Source of the DNA: Maribacter cobaltidurans
GTDB lineage: Bacteria; Bacteroidota; Bacteroidia; Flavobacteriales; Flavobacteriaceae
Assembly (NCBI RefSeq): GCF_002269385.1
Contig: NZ_CP022957.1
Coordinates: 1,545,001-1,609,000 of the forward strand
DNA: 64,000 nt
Direction: 5' to 3'
This document shows positions 9,977 to 18,208 of this stretch, piece after piece (positions within the stretch are counted from its first letter, which is position 1; the number at the start of each line of letters is the position of its first letter). A program made the translations under genes and the position numbers. The notes beneath the pieces were generated by a model. The model was given only the letters and a program-made list of their open reading frames with translations. It was not told where the DNA came from and did no database searches.

Positions 9977-10929
9977 TTCTTTTTTACTTTGCGACCATCG
10001 GGAGCAAAGCAAGATCGTTTTTGTGGCAACAAAAACACATCTTGCGCTTCCTGACCAAATCCATTTTTAGCATTAAAAATCAACCATTCGTTCATGTCCT
10101 TATACCCCTCGTATAAACTTGATTTGTCCAAACAGTTATTGGAATGGGCCAGCAAGTTTTGGGTCGTTGCTTTACCAGTTGCATCATTGTCCAGATAGAA
10201 GTCGATTCGGTCGTAATTATCCATTGGCTTAATCGCTTTTTTGACCAATGCCGTAGAGTTCAGGACCAAAAAATCGTATTCGGTTTCTACTTCTTTATTA
10301 AATTCCAAAATGGATAATAGGTCGAACATCCCTTCGGTAACGATGAGTTTTCGGTTTCCATTTTTGATGTGGGTGATATCCTTCGGGGAGCTGGAATTCT
10401 TGTAATATTTGTTCCGTAGTTCCCATCCACCGGAATCGTTCTTCAATCCTATGGCGAAGTATCGTCGTCCCTTATGAAGATAATGGACCTCCCTACATAT
10501 GGTCGATGCCGTAGAAATGGAAATTTTCCGTTCAAATAGATAGTTTAACAACCCGTAATGCCGAATAGGACGTGCATGCAGAATTTCTAGCCCTGTATCC
10601 TTTTGGGTTCCAACTGGAGGCTGCCGTTGAAAAGAGAAAGAGGTCTGGCCCTGCTCCAAGAACCTTAAGGTTTCGCTAACGGAAGAATTATTGATTTGGC
10701 ATATTAGGTCGATTACATTACCGCCTTGTCCCGCCCCATGGTCATACCATCTATTGAGTTTCCTGGACACCTTGAAAGAGGCTTGGGTCTCCGAGCGGAA
10801 CGGGCTCAGGAACCAAGCTTCTTTTTCGGTCGATCTGGTCGGAAAGTGCCCGAGTTTTGCCAGCGCTTTTTCGATGGGAAAAGCCCGGGCTCTTTCGCAC
10901 GTTAACTTGTTTGTTCTTTCTTTTTTCAT
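9973..10929 (-). CDS. Toprim-domain primase of a mobile element, zinc finger degenerate
   Basis: A 318-residue DnaG-like protein. Residues about 20-90 correspond to the CHC2 zinc-binding region (SPFRSETQASFKVS then WYDHGAGQGGNVIDL), but the Cys/His ligands are replaced by Ser, Arg, Asp and Gly, so it probably binds no zinc there. The toprim domain follows, with LIVTEGMFDLLSI supplying the catalytic Glu and IDFYLDNDATG supplying the acidic pair. Such proteins prime replication of mobilisable elements after excision or transfer. The gene heads the primase-MobC-relaxase overlap series and is separated from the helicase gene by about 200 bp holding an iteron-like array. Confidence 0.87.
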   Translation of the reverse strand: MKKERTNKLTCERARAFPIEKALAKLGHFPTRSTEKEAWFLSPFRSETQASFKVSRKLNRWYDHGAGQGGNVIDLICQINNSSVSETLRFLEQGQTSFSFQRQPPVGTQKDTGLEILHARPIRHYGLLNYLFERKISISTASTICREVHYLHKGRRYFAIGLKNDSGGWELRNKYYKNSSSPKDITHIKNGNRKLIVTEGMFDLLSILEFNKEVETEYDFLVLNSTALVKKAIKPMDNYDRIDFYLDNDATGKATTQNLLAHSNNCLDKSSLYEGYKDMNEWLIFNAKNGFGQEAQDVFLLPQKRSCFAPDGRKVKKK

Positions 10930-10956
10930 AAGCCGAATGGTTTTACCTGTTTTTTT

Positions 10957-11108
10957 GATGATATGATGACAACACCTTCTAAGGCCCCTACGGTATTAGG
11001 TTTTCCCTGTCATCGTTTTGTCATCACGTCATCGTTCTTCATTTTTTCAAAGTGTTTTCCGTCATCATTATTTTTTTTGATGACAGAATGATGACAGAAT
11101 GATGACAG
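10957..11108. repeat. Iteron-like GATGAC repeats, candidate replication origin of element 1
   Basis: This gap between the primase and helicase genes contains many copies of GATGAC in both orientations: at 10965 forward, three inverted copies at 11009-11034 (GTCATC spaced by 4-6 bp), one at 11061, and a tandem GATGACAGAAT, GATGACAGAAT, GATGACAG at 11079-11108 with 11-bp period. An A/T-run (11069-11078) separates the inverted copy at 11061 from the tandem set. Repeated initiator-type sites next to primase and helicase genes are typical of small replicon origins; the assignment as an origin is inference. Confidence 0.5.
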
Positions 11109-11137
11109 CCTCGGACCCCATGAACATTGGCCCCGTG

Positions 11138-12343
11138 CTATTCCGTCATCGTATCATCAAAATTTTTGGTCAAAAAGTCCTTTTCCACCGTAAAGTATCT
11201 TCCCTTGGCATCGGTCATGTGGATATCTCCATCGCTCCAAATGGTCACTTTTTGGTATTTGTTGGAGTTGTCCTGGTTGACGAGTTTCCAATCGTTCTTC
11301 AGCAATTTCCGCAATTGGGTCAGGTCGGTCTTGACACGTGTCTTGTTCAGCAGGTGCAGCGCATCGATTGGACAGAGATGTATTTTCTCGGTATCGAACT
11401 TTTCCATGACACTGAACAGGATACTGGCCAGTTCCTTCTCCACCCGATTCCGATTGTTCTGTACCAACTTTATTAGCGCCGCAGTTCTAATCTGTTTTGG
11501 GGCAAACCACATTCTGGTGGTATGCCCGGACGATAATCTTCGTTTTTGCAGATAGTATAGGAAAGCTGGTATTTCGGATACCAGTTGTTGGAGGAAATCC
11601 GTTTTCTCTTTTTTGAGCGTTGGTATCTTCAGTACCCAAAACCGGGTCTCGTTCCCATCTATCTTGATAAAGTTGTCCTCGTTGTTGCTACAGAGAACGA
11701 ACTTCCCGAAGAACTCCACTTCCCGCTTGTCCTTTCCCTTGGCCTCCAATTTGTTGATATTGGTAGTGCTCAGGTACTTGATGCGCTCGGTAAGCTCTTC
11801 CTTGTTGAACAGTACCTCGTCGATACAGATGAGCAGCTTGTTAGCCCAATCCGCGTTGAACTGGCTGCTGAAACTGTCATTGGTCAGATAGGTCAGGTTG
11901 TTGTCGAAGATGGCCTTCAGCCACTTGAGGAAAGTGCTCTTTCCCGTGGAACGTTCCTTGGAGACCAGGCATAGAATGGGCAGCACCTGGACCGGTTTTG
12001 TATACAGTAATTGCAGGTAGTCCAACCCCATTTCATAGTGCTTCCCGAATATGTGTTCGACAAATCCCAATGAGGTTTGGTATTCCCCTTCTTTGGGGAT
12101 TGCCGGTAACGGGGAATAGGTATTGTAGAAGCCCTTATATTCCTGTTTGAAACCGATGTGGCTCGGGATACAGGTGAAGCCATCGTACTTGGGCACCTTG
12201 CTCAAATAATCCTTCCCATGGTCCTGGCGGATGGTCTCGATGTTCCAGTGCACCAGGATCTCGTTGAAATGCCCGGCGATAGTCGGTGCCTGTACCCGTT
12301 TGTAGTACGAGGTGCCCACCCTTAAATAGGGAATTGATTTCAT
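11138..12343 (-). CDS. Primase-associated SF3-like helicase/ATPase (DUF5906-type)
   Basis: A 401-residue ATPase. The Walker A motif is in SKERSTGKSTFLKWL and the Walker B is LLICIDEVLF, followed by a sensor-like VLCSNNEDNF. This pattern matches the DUF5906/primase-helicase proteins that accompany mobile-element primases. It would unwind DNA for replication of the excised element. It lies upstream of the primase gene on the same strand and downstream of an HTH protein, in the usual order HTH-helicase-primase-MobC-relaxase. The final codons overlap the last GATGAC-type repeat. Confidence 0.87.
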   Translation of the reverse strand: MKSIPYLRVGTSYYKRVQAPTIAGHFNEILVHWNIETIRQDHGKDYLSKVPKYDGFTCIPSHIGFKQEYKGFYNTYSPLPAIPKEGEYQTSLGFVEHIFGKHYEMGLDYLQLLYTKPVQVLPILCLVSKERSTGKSTFLKWLKAIFDNNLTYLTNDSFSSQFNADWANKLLICIDEVLFNKEELTERIKYLSTTNINKLEAKGKDKREVEFFGKFVLCSNNEDNFIKIDGNETRFWVLKIPTLKKEKTDFLQQLVSEIPAFLYYLQKRRLSSGHTTRMWFAPKQIRTAALIKLVQNNRNRVEKELASILFSVMEKFDTEKIHLCPIDALHLLNKTRVKTDLTQLRKLLKNDWKLVNQDNSNKYQKVTIWSDGDIHMTDAKGRYFTVEKDFLTKNFDDTMTE

Positions 12344-12418
12344 ATGATAAGGTTTTAGAGGCCAATGGTGATTCCAGAGGCATATTGTGAATCGACAAAA
12401 ATCCAGGATTCGTATTAC

Positions 12419-12688
12419 CTAACGAATTGGTTCCGCTATAGTTCCGGTCTCGGGAACGGGTCTGCGTTCGTTCTGGAGCAGCCAATCGACGATCTTCTTC
12501 CTTTCGAAAAAGATCAGTTTCCCGTTGGGCTTGGAGTGCGGGATATGCCCCGCAGCCGTCAGTTTGTACAGATAGCTTCTGGATATTCCCGTATAGTCAC
12601 AGGTTTCCTCAAAGGTCAGTACCTCTTTATTGGCAATCAACAGCCTTTCCAAACGGTCGAGCCGTTCGAGTATCAAAAAATTGTCCAT
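12419..12688 (-). CDS. Excisionase-like helix-turn-helix protein (element 1)
   Basis: An 89-residue MerR/excisionase-type HTH_17 protein. The start MDNFLILERLDRLERLL at 12688 is preferred over longer readings because the upstream extension is Phe/Lys-rich and not protein-like. The DNA-binding core is EVLTFEETCDYTGISRSYLYKLTAAGHIP followed by a wing, KPNGKLIFFERKKIVDWL. Proteins like this act as excisionase/recombination directionality factors or regulators at the start of element operons. It is the promoter-proximal gene of the minus-strand module and faces the repeat-rich gap before the tRNA-Asn fragment. Confidence 0.88.
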   Translation of the reverse strand: MDNFLILERLDRLERLLIANKEVLTFEETCDYTGISRSYLYKLTAAGHIPHSKPNGKLIFFERKKIVDWLLQNERRPVPETGTIAEPIR

Positions 12689-13196
12689 TTTGTTTCTTTT
12701 TAGATTAAAAAATGAACAAAAGCGCTTTTGTTTTCTTTTAGAGAATTCCTGGTATAAAGGTAAAAAGAAGGAGGGGAAAAGGTAAGGCTGATTGACTAGT
12801 TTTATCCACAAATATTTGATAAACAATGACTTGTACCAAATCGGTATAAATGAAACCAAATATCATTTGGTGAATAATAGTTGGTTTCAAAACGATACAA
12901 ATGCTACCATTTGCGTTTTTCTAAAAATGGATGGATTTTGGAGTTATCAACAATTGAAATTGAGGATTAAGAAAATAGGGCCTTATTTGAAAAGATTCAA
13001 ACCAGTTTATTCTAGAGCTTCAAAATCTTATAATCGGCAGGGATTATCTTCCAGAAGTTTTGAAAATCGAAAGCTTTACAGTGCAATGAAAAATCGTAAA
13101 ACATTTAAATTTTGATGAGAAATCCGTATCTCGTACTGATTTGGTTTCAAATACATCCAAATAGTACCAATTAAAACTATACAAGAATTAAAATGG
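12689..13196. other. Non-coding regulatory/recombination region with three 29-bp repeats
   Basis: About 500 bp with no convincing gene. Three 29-bp units share the ends TTGGTTTCA and GTACCA or close variants: 12831-12859 (inverted), 12881-12909 and 13141-13169. The two direct copies match at 23 of 29 positions by eye, and the inverted copy matches the third at about 20 of 29. The units lie between the excisionase-like gene and the element's tRNA-proximal end, a place where directionality-factor or regulator binding sites are expected. Confidence 0.5.
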
Positions 13197-13218
13197 ATTA
13201 TGTGCAAATTATGTGCAA
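13197..13218 (+). repeat. Double 11-bp repeat, putative integrase arm site of element 1
   Basis: Two perfect tandem copies of ATTATGTGCAA with 11-bp period, 56 bp left of the 39-bp tRNA-Asn repeat. The spacing, copy number and period mirror the AAGCACGCC double repeat at 58141-58160, which lies at the same place relative to the intact tRNA. Tyrosine integrases bind such arm-type repeats near the recombination core. The different sequence implies a different integrase, so this end belongs to a different element. That reading is inference from layout. Confidence 0.6.
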
Positions 13219-13220
13219 AT

Positions 13221-13255
13221 AAAAAAGGCTCCAGGAGTGAAAACTCTCTGAAGCC
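13221..13255 (-). terminator. Rho-independent terminator reading out of the tRNA-Asn fragment
   Basis: On the minus strand an imperfect hairpin (GGCT/AGCC, CAG/CTG and GAGT/ACTC pairings around a four-base loop) is followed by six T residues. It lies directly after the 3' end of the tRNA fragment and is equivalent to the terminator after the intact tRNA at 58168-58199, although the stem sequence differs. Confidence 0.7.
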
Positions 13256-13273
13256 TTGCTATTGCTAGCTCCT

Positions 13274-13312
13274 CCTCTTGGGCTCGAACCAAGGACCCTC
13301 TGATTAACAGTC
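13274..13312 (-). repeat. Partial tRNA-Asn copy, attachment site shared by two islands
   Basis: A 39-bp sequence identical to 58216-58254, the part of tRNA-Asn running from the anticodon stem through the T arm into the acceptor stem. A further six identical bases precede it after one mismatch. The 5' half of the tRNA is absent, so this is not a functional gene. It marks the junction between the left mobilisation module and the integrase gene. It is read as the left attachment site of the 45-kb island and simultaneously the right end of a second island. Confidence 0.85.
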
Positions 13313-13414
13313 GGTTCACTTATGGTCCCATATGGTTTTATATGTCTTGAAATGCCCATTTTACTGGGATTTTACTTATCTTTAATATCACTACAAACCA
13401 TTTAAAATCAAAAA

Positions 13415-13434
13415 AAGCACGCCAAAAGCACGCC
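13415..13434 (+). repeat. Double AAGCACGCC repeat, integrase arm site (left end of element 2)
   Basis: AAGCACGCCAAAAGCACGCC contains two AAGCACGCC units with 11-bp period. The identical 20 bp recurs at 58141-58160, just inside the other end of the island. It lies 102 bp right of the tRNA fragment and 20 bp before the integrase start, so it may also serve as an integrase-binding autoregulatory site. Confidence 0.7.
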
Positions 13435-13454
13435 ACTTTTTTAAGCTAATAATT

Positions 13455-14771
13455 ATGGCCACAATCAAGATAGCCTTTGATAAACGGGCAGATCACAGAA
13501 CTAAAGATAAAAAATTTCCTTTGGTATTGCGCGTAGGGCACGCCAGAAAAACCCGAGATATTCCTTTCAATTTACATTTGAAGGAAAAACAGTATGATTT
13601 TTCAACCGGAAAGATTACTGGAATTATGAACGCTACAAGACATACCAAGCGCACCCGTAAGATTTATTCGGATGTAGATTTATGGATGGATGAGCATGCA
13701 GGCGAAATAAAGAATTGGGAGATAAAAAAATTGAAATCTGAAATCGAGCGAATATTCTTCAAGAAGTCCCCATCTAATTCCATACTCAACCATGGTGCGG
13801 TATATCTAAATCGACTGCGACTTGAAGAACGTTTTTCCACGGCAAGTTCTTACGAAGACGCTCTGAAAGCCTTGATTAAATTCCGCAAAAGTCTAAAAGG
13901 GGAGGATGATACGGTTTTAATCAAAACACTTTTCGAATTAAAAGACGGCAAATTAAAAGTGCTCGATGATTACAAAGATTTGGATATGGAAATCAAAGCA
14001 ATGGACTACGCCTTTTCAAAAGATTTTAAGGCATACATGAGCAACCGCTATAAATCAAAAAATACGCCCGCTATACACCTTAGAAGCTTACAGGCCATCA
14101 TGAACGATGCAGGAAAAACATATCAAGACCTAAAAGACCATAAGCCATTGTCGAGTATTAAAAAACAAAGCCATGAGAATGCACCTGCCCCTCTTAGTTT
14201 AGAAGATATAAACGCTATCAGAAAGTTAGAATTAGAAGCTCGCACTCCGATATGGGATACCCGTAATTTTTTATTGTTCATGTTCAACAATATGGGCATG
14301 AACCATTTTGACATGGCCATTTTAAAACGTTTTCAATTCAACGACAATCGCATCAAATATTTCCGTAAAAAGACTATTTATGAAGGAGATTACTTTAGCG
14401 TTCTACAAAATGAAGAATCCCTTAAAATAATAGGATATTATCTGAACGGCCAAAATGATGATGAGTACCTGTTTCCTATAATTCCAGAGAGTACTACGCC
14501 TGAAAGATTACATATGGTAAACAATGGAAAGGTCAAGACATTCAATAAGTACGCTAAAAGAATTGCGAAATTGGCAGGGATTGAAAAAAAGATAACTACT
14601 TATACATTGAGGGATACTTGGACAAACATCGGCTTGGATATGGGTATCGACATCCGCAAAATTTCATCGGGACTTGGGCATTCTAGTGTTCAGGTAACAG
14701 AAAAGCATTATGGAAAAAGCGTTTCAGAGAAAATACTGGACGAAATAAATGCCAAAATCACATCATCATAG
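13455..14771 (+). CDS. Tyrosine site-specific integrase of element 2
   Basis: A 438-residue tyrosine recombinase of the Bacteroidota type with an N-terminal arm-binding domain (residues about 1-90), a SAM-like core-binding domain (about 100-215) and a C-terminal catalytic domain. The second catalytic Arg is in YTLRDTW (Arg386), the late His in GLGHSS (His409) and the nucleophile in KHYGK (Tyr419), ten residues after the His. The HxLRH box is altered to Y-T-L-R-D, and the position of the first catalytic Arg appears to be Asn (NNMGMN, about residues 278-283). Similar loss of the first Arg is known in IntDOT. The gene is next to the tRNA-Asn fragment and is the likely agent of integration of the 45-kb island. 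Confidence 0.92.
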   Translation: MATIKIAFDKRADHRTKDKKFPLVLRVGHARKTRDIPFNLHLKEKQYDFSTGKITGIMNATRHTKRTRKIYSDVDLWMDEHAGEIKNWEIKKLKSEIERIFFKKSPSNSILNHGAVYLNRLRLEERFSTASSYEDALKALIKFRKSLKGEDDTVLIKTLFELKDGKLKVLDDYKDLDMEIKAMDYAFSKDFKAYMSNRYKSKNTPAIHLRSLQAIMNDAGKTYQDLKDHKPLSSIKKQSHENAPAPLSLEDINAIRKLELEARTPIWDTRNFLLFMFNNMGMNHFDMAILKRFQFNDNRIKYFRKKTIYEGDYFSVLQNEESLKIIGYYLNGQNDDEYLFPIIPESTTPERLHMVNNGKVKTFNKYAKRIAKLAGIEKKITTYTLRDTWTNIGLDMGIDIRKISSGLGHSSVQVTEKHYGKSVSEKILDEINAKITSS

Positions 14772-14914
14772 GAAGTAGACTAGTTCAATTATAACTACCA
14801 TAAACTTAGTTATGTCCGGGGTTGGTCTCGGGATTATCCAAATGAGCAGAAAGCGGTTTTTGGTTTTCTATTTGTCCTAGCAAATAGATTCTTTTCTTTC
14901 TTCTCCCTATCCAC

Positions 14915-14936
14915 AAAAAAGCGCCCGTCAGGGCGC
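14915..14936 (-). terminator. Rho-independent terminator after the element 2 relaxase
   Basis: GCGCCC-TGAC-GGGCGC forms a perfect 6-bp stem with a 4-base loop and is followed on the minus strand by six T residues. It lies 33 bp past the relaxase stop and should end that transcript. Confidence 0.8.
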
Positions 14937-14968
14937 AAAATCATTAACCGAAGGCAATTCTCTTAAAT

Positions 14969-17281
14969 TTACCACGGAAGCCCCATACCCCTACTTTTCC
15001 TCTTGTTTTTTGCAAAATCAGTAAACTCGTCCTTGAACCCATTGTACATCTCTTCGGTGTTTGTACTACTACCGCCCAATATTGAACTGATAGCATAGGC
15101 ACCTTTGCGCAGTACCTGATTTTGCTGGATACTGGATTGCCTTTCGGAAGCGATGATTATACTTTGACGAAGACCATTATCCATATGGTGCTGTACCATC
15201 TCACGATGTAAGTTCGGGTAGACTTTTTCGGCCGTTAACATAAAGGCCACTTTATCGTACACACCTCTTTCTATTAGATGTCCTGACCACAGGTTTTCGA
15301 GCCTGTTCCTCCTATCTTCAACCAAGTTATTGATAACGGGTTGCTGTTCTTTTAATGTTTCGGTCAAATTGGGAATTGAACTCAAATAAAGGCTTGTTCT
15401 TCTAGAGAGTGTATGACTCGATTCGTTACCTGTATAAATCGACTTGACCCTCAGCCCCTCTTCCCCTTTTACAAAATAGAACCCCTTGGCATTGAAAAGG
15501 GCGATATAGTCCTTTGCCGATTTTTCGAAAGGGGCATGCCTACGTTCGGCATGTTTTATATATGCACTTAATGCCAAGTTTTCGTACCGCGTTTTATATT
15601 CCGGGTTCATTCGTTTATAGAGCTTGGGGAATATCATCGGCAAGAACATTCCGGCCGCCGTCAACTTCGGACCCCTTTCGGACGACTGTTCGGACAACAT
15701 TTCCAACATCAAATGGTTTTGACGCACGAAGCCTGAAGACACATAGTTTTCCATTTCCTTTGGAAAAGATAATTTACCCAACTTCACAGGCACGGCATGC
15801 TTGTTCGAATTGGTAAAGGACAATCGGTCATTATGATACTTCACACCCAATGCTTGGAACAAAAGACGAACGCTTCCCTGCTCCGTGCCGACGTTGAAGA
15901 TTTTATTTTTCAATACCTTACCTATGAGATTGAATTTGTTCTGCAGGGCGGCCTTCTCTTTCTTGGTCTCAAGTTCATACAATCTAGCTCTGACCAATGT
16001 AAAGGTATCGTGTAACGATTTCCTGAATTTCCCTTTTTTTGTTTCGGGTACATAACTTTCCAAAAAGCGAAATTTTTCCGAAGTATTTAAGTTCGGAACG
16101 ATATCGCCAAAATTCCTGGTCGCGATATGTTCCGATAGCAGTCCTCCCCGTTTCGGGGATTGTAGGTAGGATGTTGTCAATGCTTCCCTTATCGTTTTTT
16201 GGACTTCCAATTTGAACTGTTTGCTCTCGGTATCGATTTGCGTGGGTTCGTTGCCGTTACCGAAAATATCCAAACGGTTTTGCATTCGAATTTTTTGGGA
16301 AAGTTCCCTTGCCCTGAAAACGTACATCGATTTATCATATACGGTATATCCTTCGATGAGATTTTCGTTCTTATCTAGTTTGATATCGATATTTTGATAT
16401 TCTTTGGCAACTTCTTCCAGATCATACGGATGTATAGTTTGGAAAAGGTCGTAAGTTGTCCCTATCTGTTTCAAAAGGCGTTTGCGGTGTATCGGCAACA
16501 GCTTCGACTTGGAATGGATATCGAATACCTTTTGCAGTTTCGGGCCGCTCAGGTTACGGTGCACCTCGGAGCCGTTGATGAAACTCGTTCGATAGCCCTT
16601 TTGGTTGTCCAGTCCATATTTTACCCCTATCCGTCCCGATTTGTTTTCCCTGGTCTTTACTTCGATATGATAGGGTTTGACCAATCTCGCGAGTTCCTCG
16701 AAACTACATACCTTATATCTTTGATTGATGGTGTTGAGCACATCCCGTAAATAATATCGGGTTCCTTGGTTTGCATCCGCACCTACTTTTAGTTTCGGCA
16801 ATCTGTGTATCGGCAGCTGTTCCTTTCGTCTCATTGTTGGAGCTGGTGTCAGGCAGTATTTCTTTTCGAGCTGTTGCCGTGTCGCCATGCTCCTTCTATG
16901 GCTATTGTAAATAGGCAGGACTTTTCCATCTTCTTTTACGATAGTGGTTACGATATGGACGTGTTCGTGTTTGGTATCCTTGTGCCGTACGACAATATAA
17001 GGCTGGTGTCCAAAGCCCATATTCTCCATATATTCCTCGGAAATTTTATAAAAGGTCCTGTCATCCAAATGTTCCCCGTGCGGAAGGTTCAGGCAGATAT
17101 GGGCATAGCGGTTCTTGGTGGCGTTGCGCTGTCCCTGAAAATACAGCACGCTCCCGAAAAACTTTGGCGAAATACTTTGGGAAAACGTATTGCCGTAACC
17201 GAGTACTTGCACACCTTCCTTGCCGAGGACATAGTTCAACGTTCCCGTACAGGTTTGGCCGTAAATGATCTTCGCTATCAT
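14969..17281 (-). CDS. Large MOBP-type relaxase (element 2)
   Basis: A 770-residue relaxase/mobilisation nuclease. The N-terminal domain starts MIAKIIYGQTCTGTLNYVLG, where Tyr7 or Tyr17 is a candidate nicking residue, and the metal motif is RHKDTKHEHVHIVTT (His100, His105, His107, His109). The remaining 550 residues have no motif I can name and are basic, as in many Bacteroidota relaxases. It nicks the transfer origin and pilots DNA through a helper system. Its start overlaps the MobC-like stop (ATGA, 17278-17281). The transfer origin is expected just upstream of 17664. Confidence 0.92.
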   Translation of the reverse strand: MIAKIIYGQTCTGTLNYVLGKEGVQVLGYGNTFSQSISPKFFGSVLYFQGQRNATKNRYAHICLNLPHGEHLDDRTFYKISEEYMENMGFGHQPYIVVRHKDTKHEHVHIVTTIVKEDGKVLPIYNSHRRSMATRQQLEKKYCLTPAPTMRRKEQLPIHRLPKLKVGADANQGTRYYLRDVLNTINQRYKVCSFEELARLVKPYHIEVKTRENKSGRIGVKYGLDNQKGYRTSFINGSEVHRNLSGPKLQKVFDIHSKSKLLPIHRKRLLKQIGTTYDLFQTIHPYDLEEVAKEYQNIDIKLDKNENLIEGYTVYDKSMYVFRARELSQKIRMQNRLDIFGNGNEPTQIDTESKQFKLEVQKTIREALTTSYLQSPKRGGLLSEHIATRNFGDIVPNLNTSEKFRFLESYVPETKKGKFRKSLHDTFTLVRARLYELETKKEKAALQNKFNLIGKVLKNKIFNVGTEQGSVRLLFQALGVKYHNDRLSFTNSNKHAVPVKLGKLSFPKEMENYVSSGFVRQNHLMLEMLSEQSSERGPKLTAAGMFLPMIFPKLYKRMNPEYKTRYENLALSAYIKHAERRHAPFEKSAKDYIALFNAKGFYFVKGEEGLRVKSIYTGNESSHTLSRRTSLYLSSIPNLTETLKEQQPVINNLVEDRRNRLENLWSGHLIERGVYDKVAFMLTAEKVYPNLHREMVQHHMDNGLRQSIIIASERQSSIQQNQVLRKGAYAISSILGGSSTNTEEMYNGFKDEFTDFAKNKRKSRGMGLPW

Positions 17282-17664
17282 GCTGGTTTTTCTTCTGTCG
17301 CAATTTTGATAAGTGAGTAAAGCAATTCGTTTGTTCTTTGTATCTCGTTTTGCAAACTACTGTTCGGACTTCTCAGATTTTTATGGTGCGCAATCTTTAC
17401 CAGTTGGTTAATATTGTTACCAATTTTATTGAGATGGTAGGCAAGGTTCGAGGTGTCCGGGAGCATATCCTTTTCTCCGGATTCGCTTTGCAAAACCAAT
17501 CTTCTTAAAAGCGGACTTATCGTTCCCCTTTGCGAAATATCCAGATTATAGGATTGGCATAGTTGCCTCAATTTTTCATATTCCGAATCGTTGAACCGCA
17601 GCATGATGTTATGGTACCGCTTCTTGTTCCCCAATCGTTTTCGACCTCTTTTCCGTTCTTTCAT
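17278..17664 (-). CDS. MobC-like relaxosome protein (element 2)
   Basis: A 128-residue basic protein with an Arg/Lys-rich N-terminus (MKERKRGRKRLGNKKR), a ribbon-helix-helix-like MLRFNDSEYEKL segment and the NLAYHLNKIGNNINQLVKIAH motif typical of MobC/BmgB mobilisation proteins. It would bind the transfer origin and recruit the relaxase encoded by the overlapping downstream gene. The preceding 540 bp contain no clear gene but include the first structured repeat. Confidence 0.88.
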   Translation of the reverse strand: MKERKRGRKRLGNKKRYHNIMLRFNDSEYEKLRQLCQSYNLDISQRGTISPLLRRLVLQSESGEKDMLPDTSNLAYHLNKIGNNINQLVKIAHHKNLRSPNSSLQNEIQRTNELLYSLIKIATEEKPA

Positions 17665-17906
17665 TTTTATTGCTTTTCAAGGCAAAACACTTCGCAAGAA
17701 GTAGACAATTCTGAGTTACTCAGAATGCACCTCGCTATCCGTTTCACGGATAAATATAATCAATGAAATATGAATACAACTAACTTATAATCAATTATTT
17801 AACTCGTAAAATCAGATAAGACCATATGGGCTCAAATGGGTACAATTACGAAATTTATCTGGTTCGATATGACATTGAAAAAATGGAAGGAAATACGGAA
17901 ATGTTC
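17665..17906. other. Non-coding upstream region of the mob genes, possible transfer origin
   Basis: An AT-rich stretch upstream of MobC with no supported gene. Transfer origins in this arrangement usually sit here, but I could not identify a nick site or a definite inverted repeat. It runs into the GC-rich structured repeat at 17907. Confidence 0.35.
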
Positions 17907-18093
17907 AGGCTTTTTGTGGGTAGGGGGAGAAAAGGGCAAGCGACTTTTTCGCCGCTTGTTCTTTTGCGCGGCCGCGAGGGTGTCGGGCAAAACTGGAACG
18001 GAAAGACGACCGAAAGCGGGCGGCCAAAGGTCGCCTGCTCGGGAGGATTGGAGTAGAGGGTTTGTGCGACTTCCGCAACGGCTTGGAGAACAT
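17907..18093. repeat. GC-rich structured repeat, copy A
   Basis: About 185 bp, clearly GC-richer than its flanks, matching 19420-19604 with long identical blocks (GCCGCTTGTTCTTTTGCGCG, then GGGCAAAACTGGAACGGAAA). The variable centre folds into a 10-bp hairpin (18016-18025 with 18029-18038, loop AAA). Copy B has a different sequence there but also folds into a stem, so structure seems conserved. Several reading frames stay open by base composition, but no frame is conserved cleanly between copies. It could be a structured RNA, a transfer-origin component or a recombination site; the role is unknown. Confidence 0.75.
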
Positions 18094-18208
18094 ACGATTG
18101 GGTGCAAAAGTTAAATTGTGAATAGCATCCTCGGATAATTTCTTTACTGGGTATCTTTGGGTAATCTCAAGATTTTAATCTGCAAACATCTCTAAAATTT
18201 AAAGCACT

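Noticed and set aside
12792..13115. 107-codon plus-strand frame between the excisionase-like gene and the attachment site
   Set aside because: Its composition is Lys/Phe/Asn-rich with no recognisable domain, and it runs through the 29-bp repeats, which fits non-coding AT-rich sequence.
13197..13434. Short regularly spaced repeats considered as a CRISPR array
   Set aside because: There are only two units per site, spaced 11 bp apart, with no spacers of CRISPR length and no cas genes anywhere in the window.
8320..17664. Search for a full conjugation system beside the two relaxases
   Set aside because: No TraG/VirB4-type ATPase, coupling protein or pilus genes were seen. Both modules look mobilisable rather than self-transmissible.
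17836..18114. Open frames on both strands through the structured repeats (also at 19426-19635)
   Set aside because: High GC keeps many frames open at once. The two copies differ by indels and non-synonymous changes in every frame, so they look non-coding.
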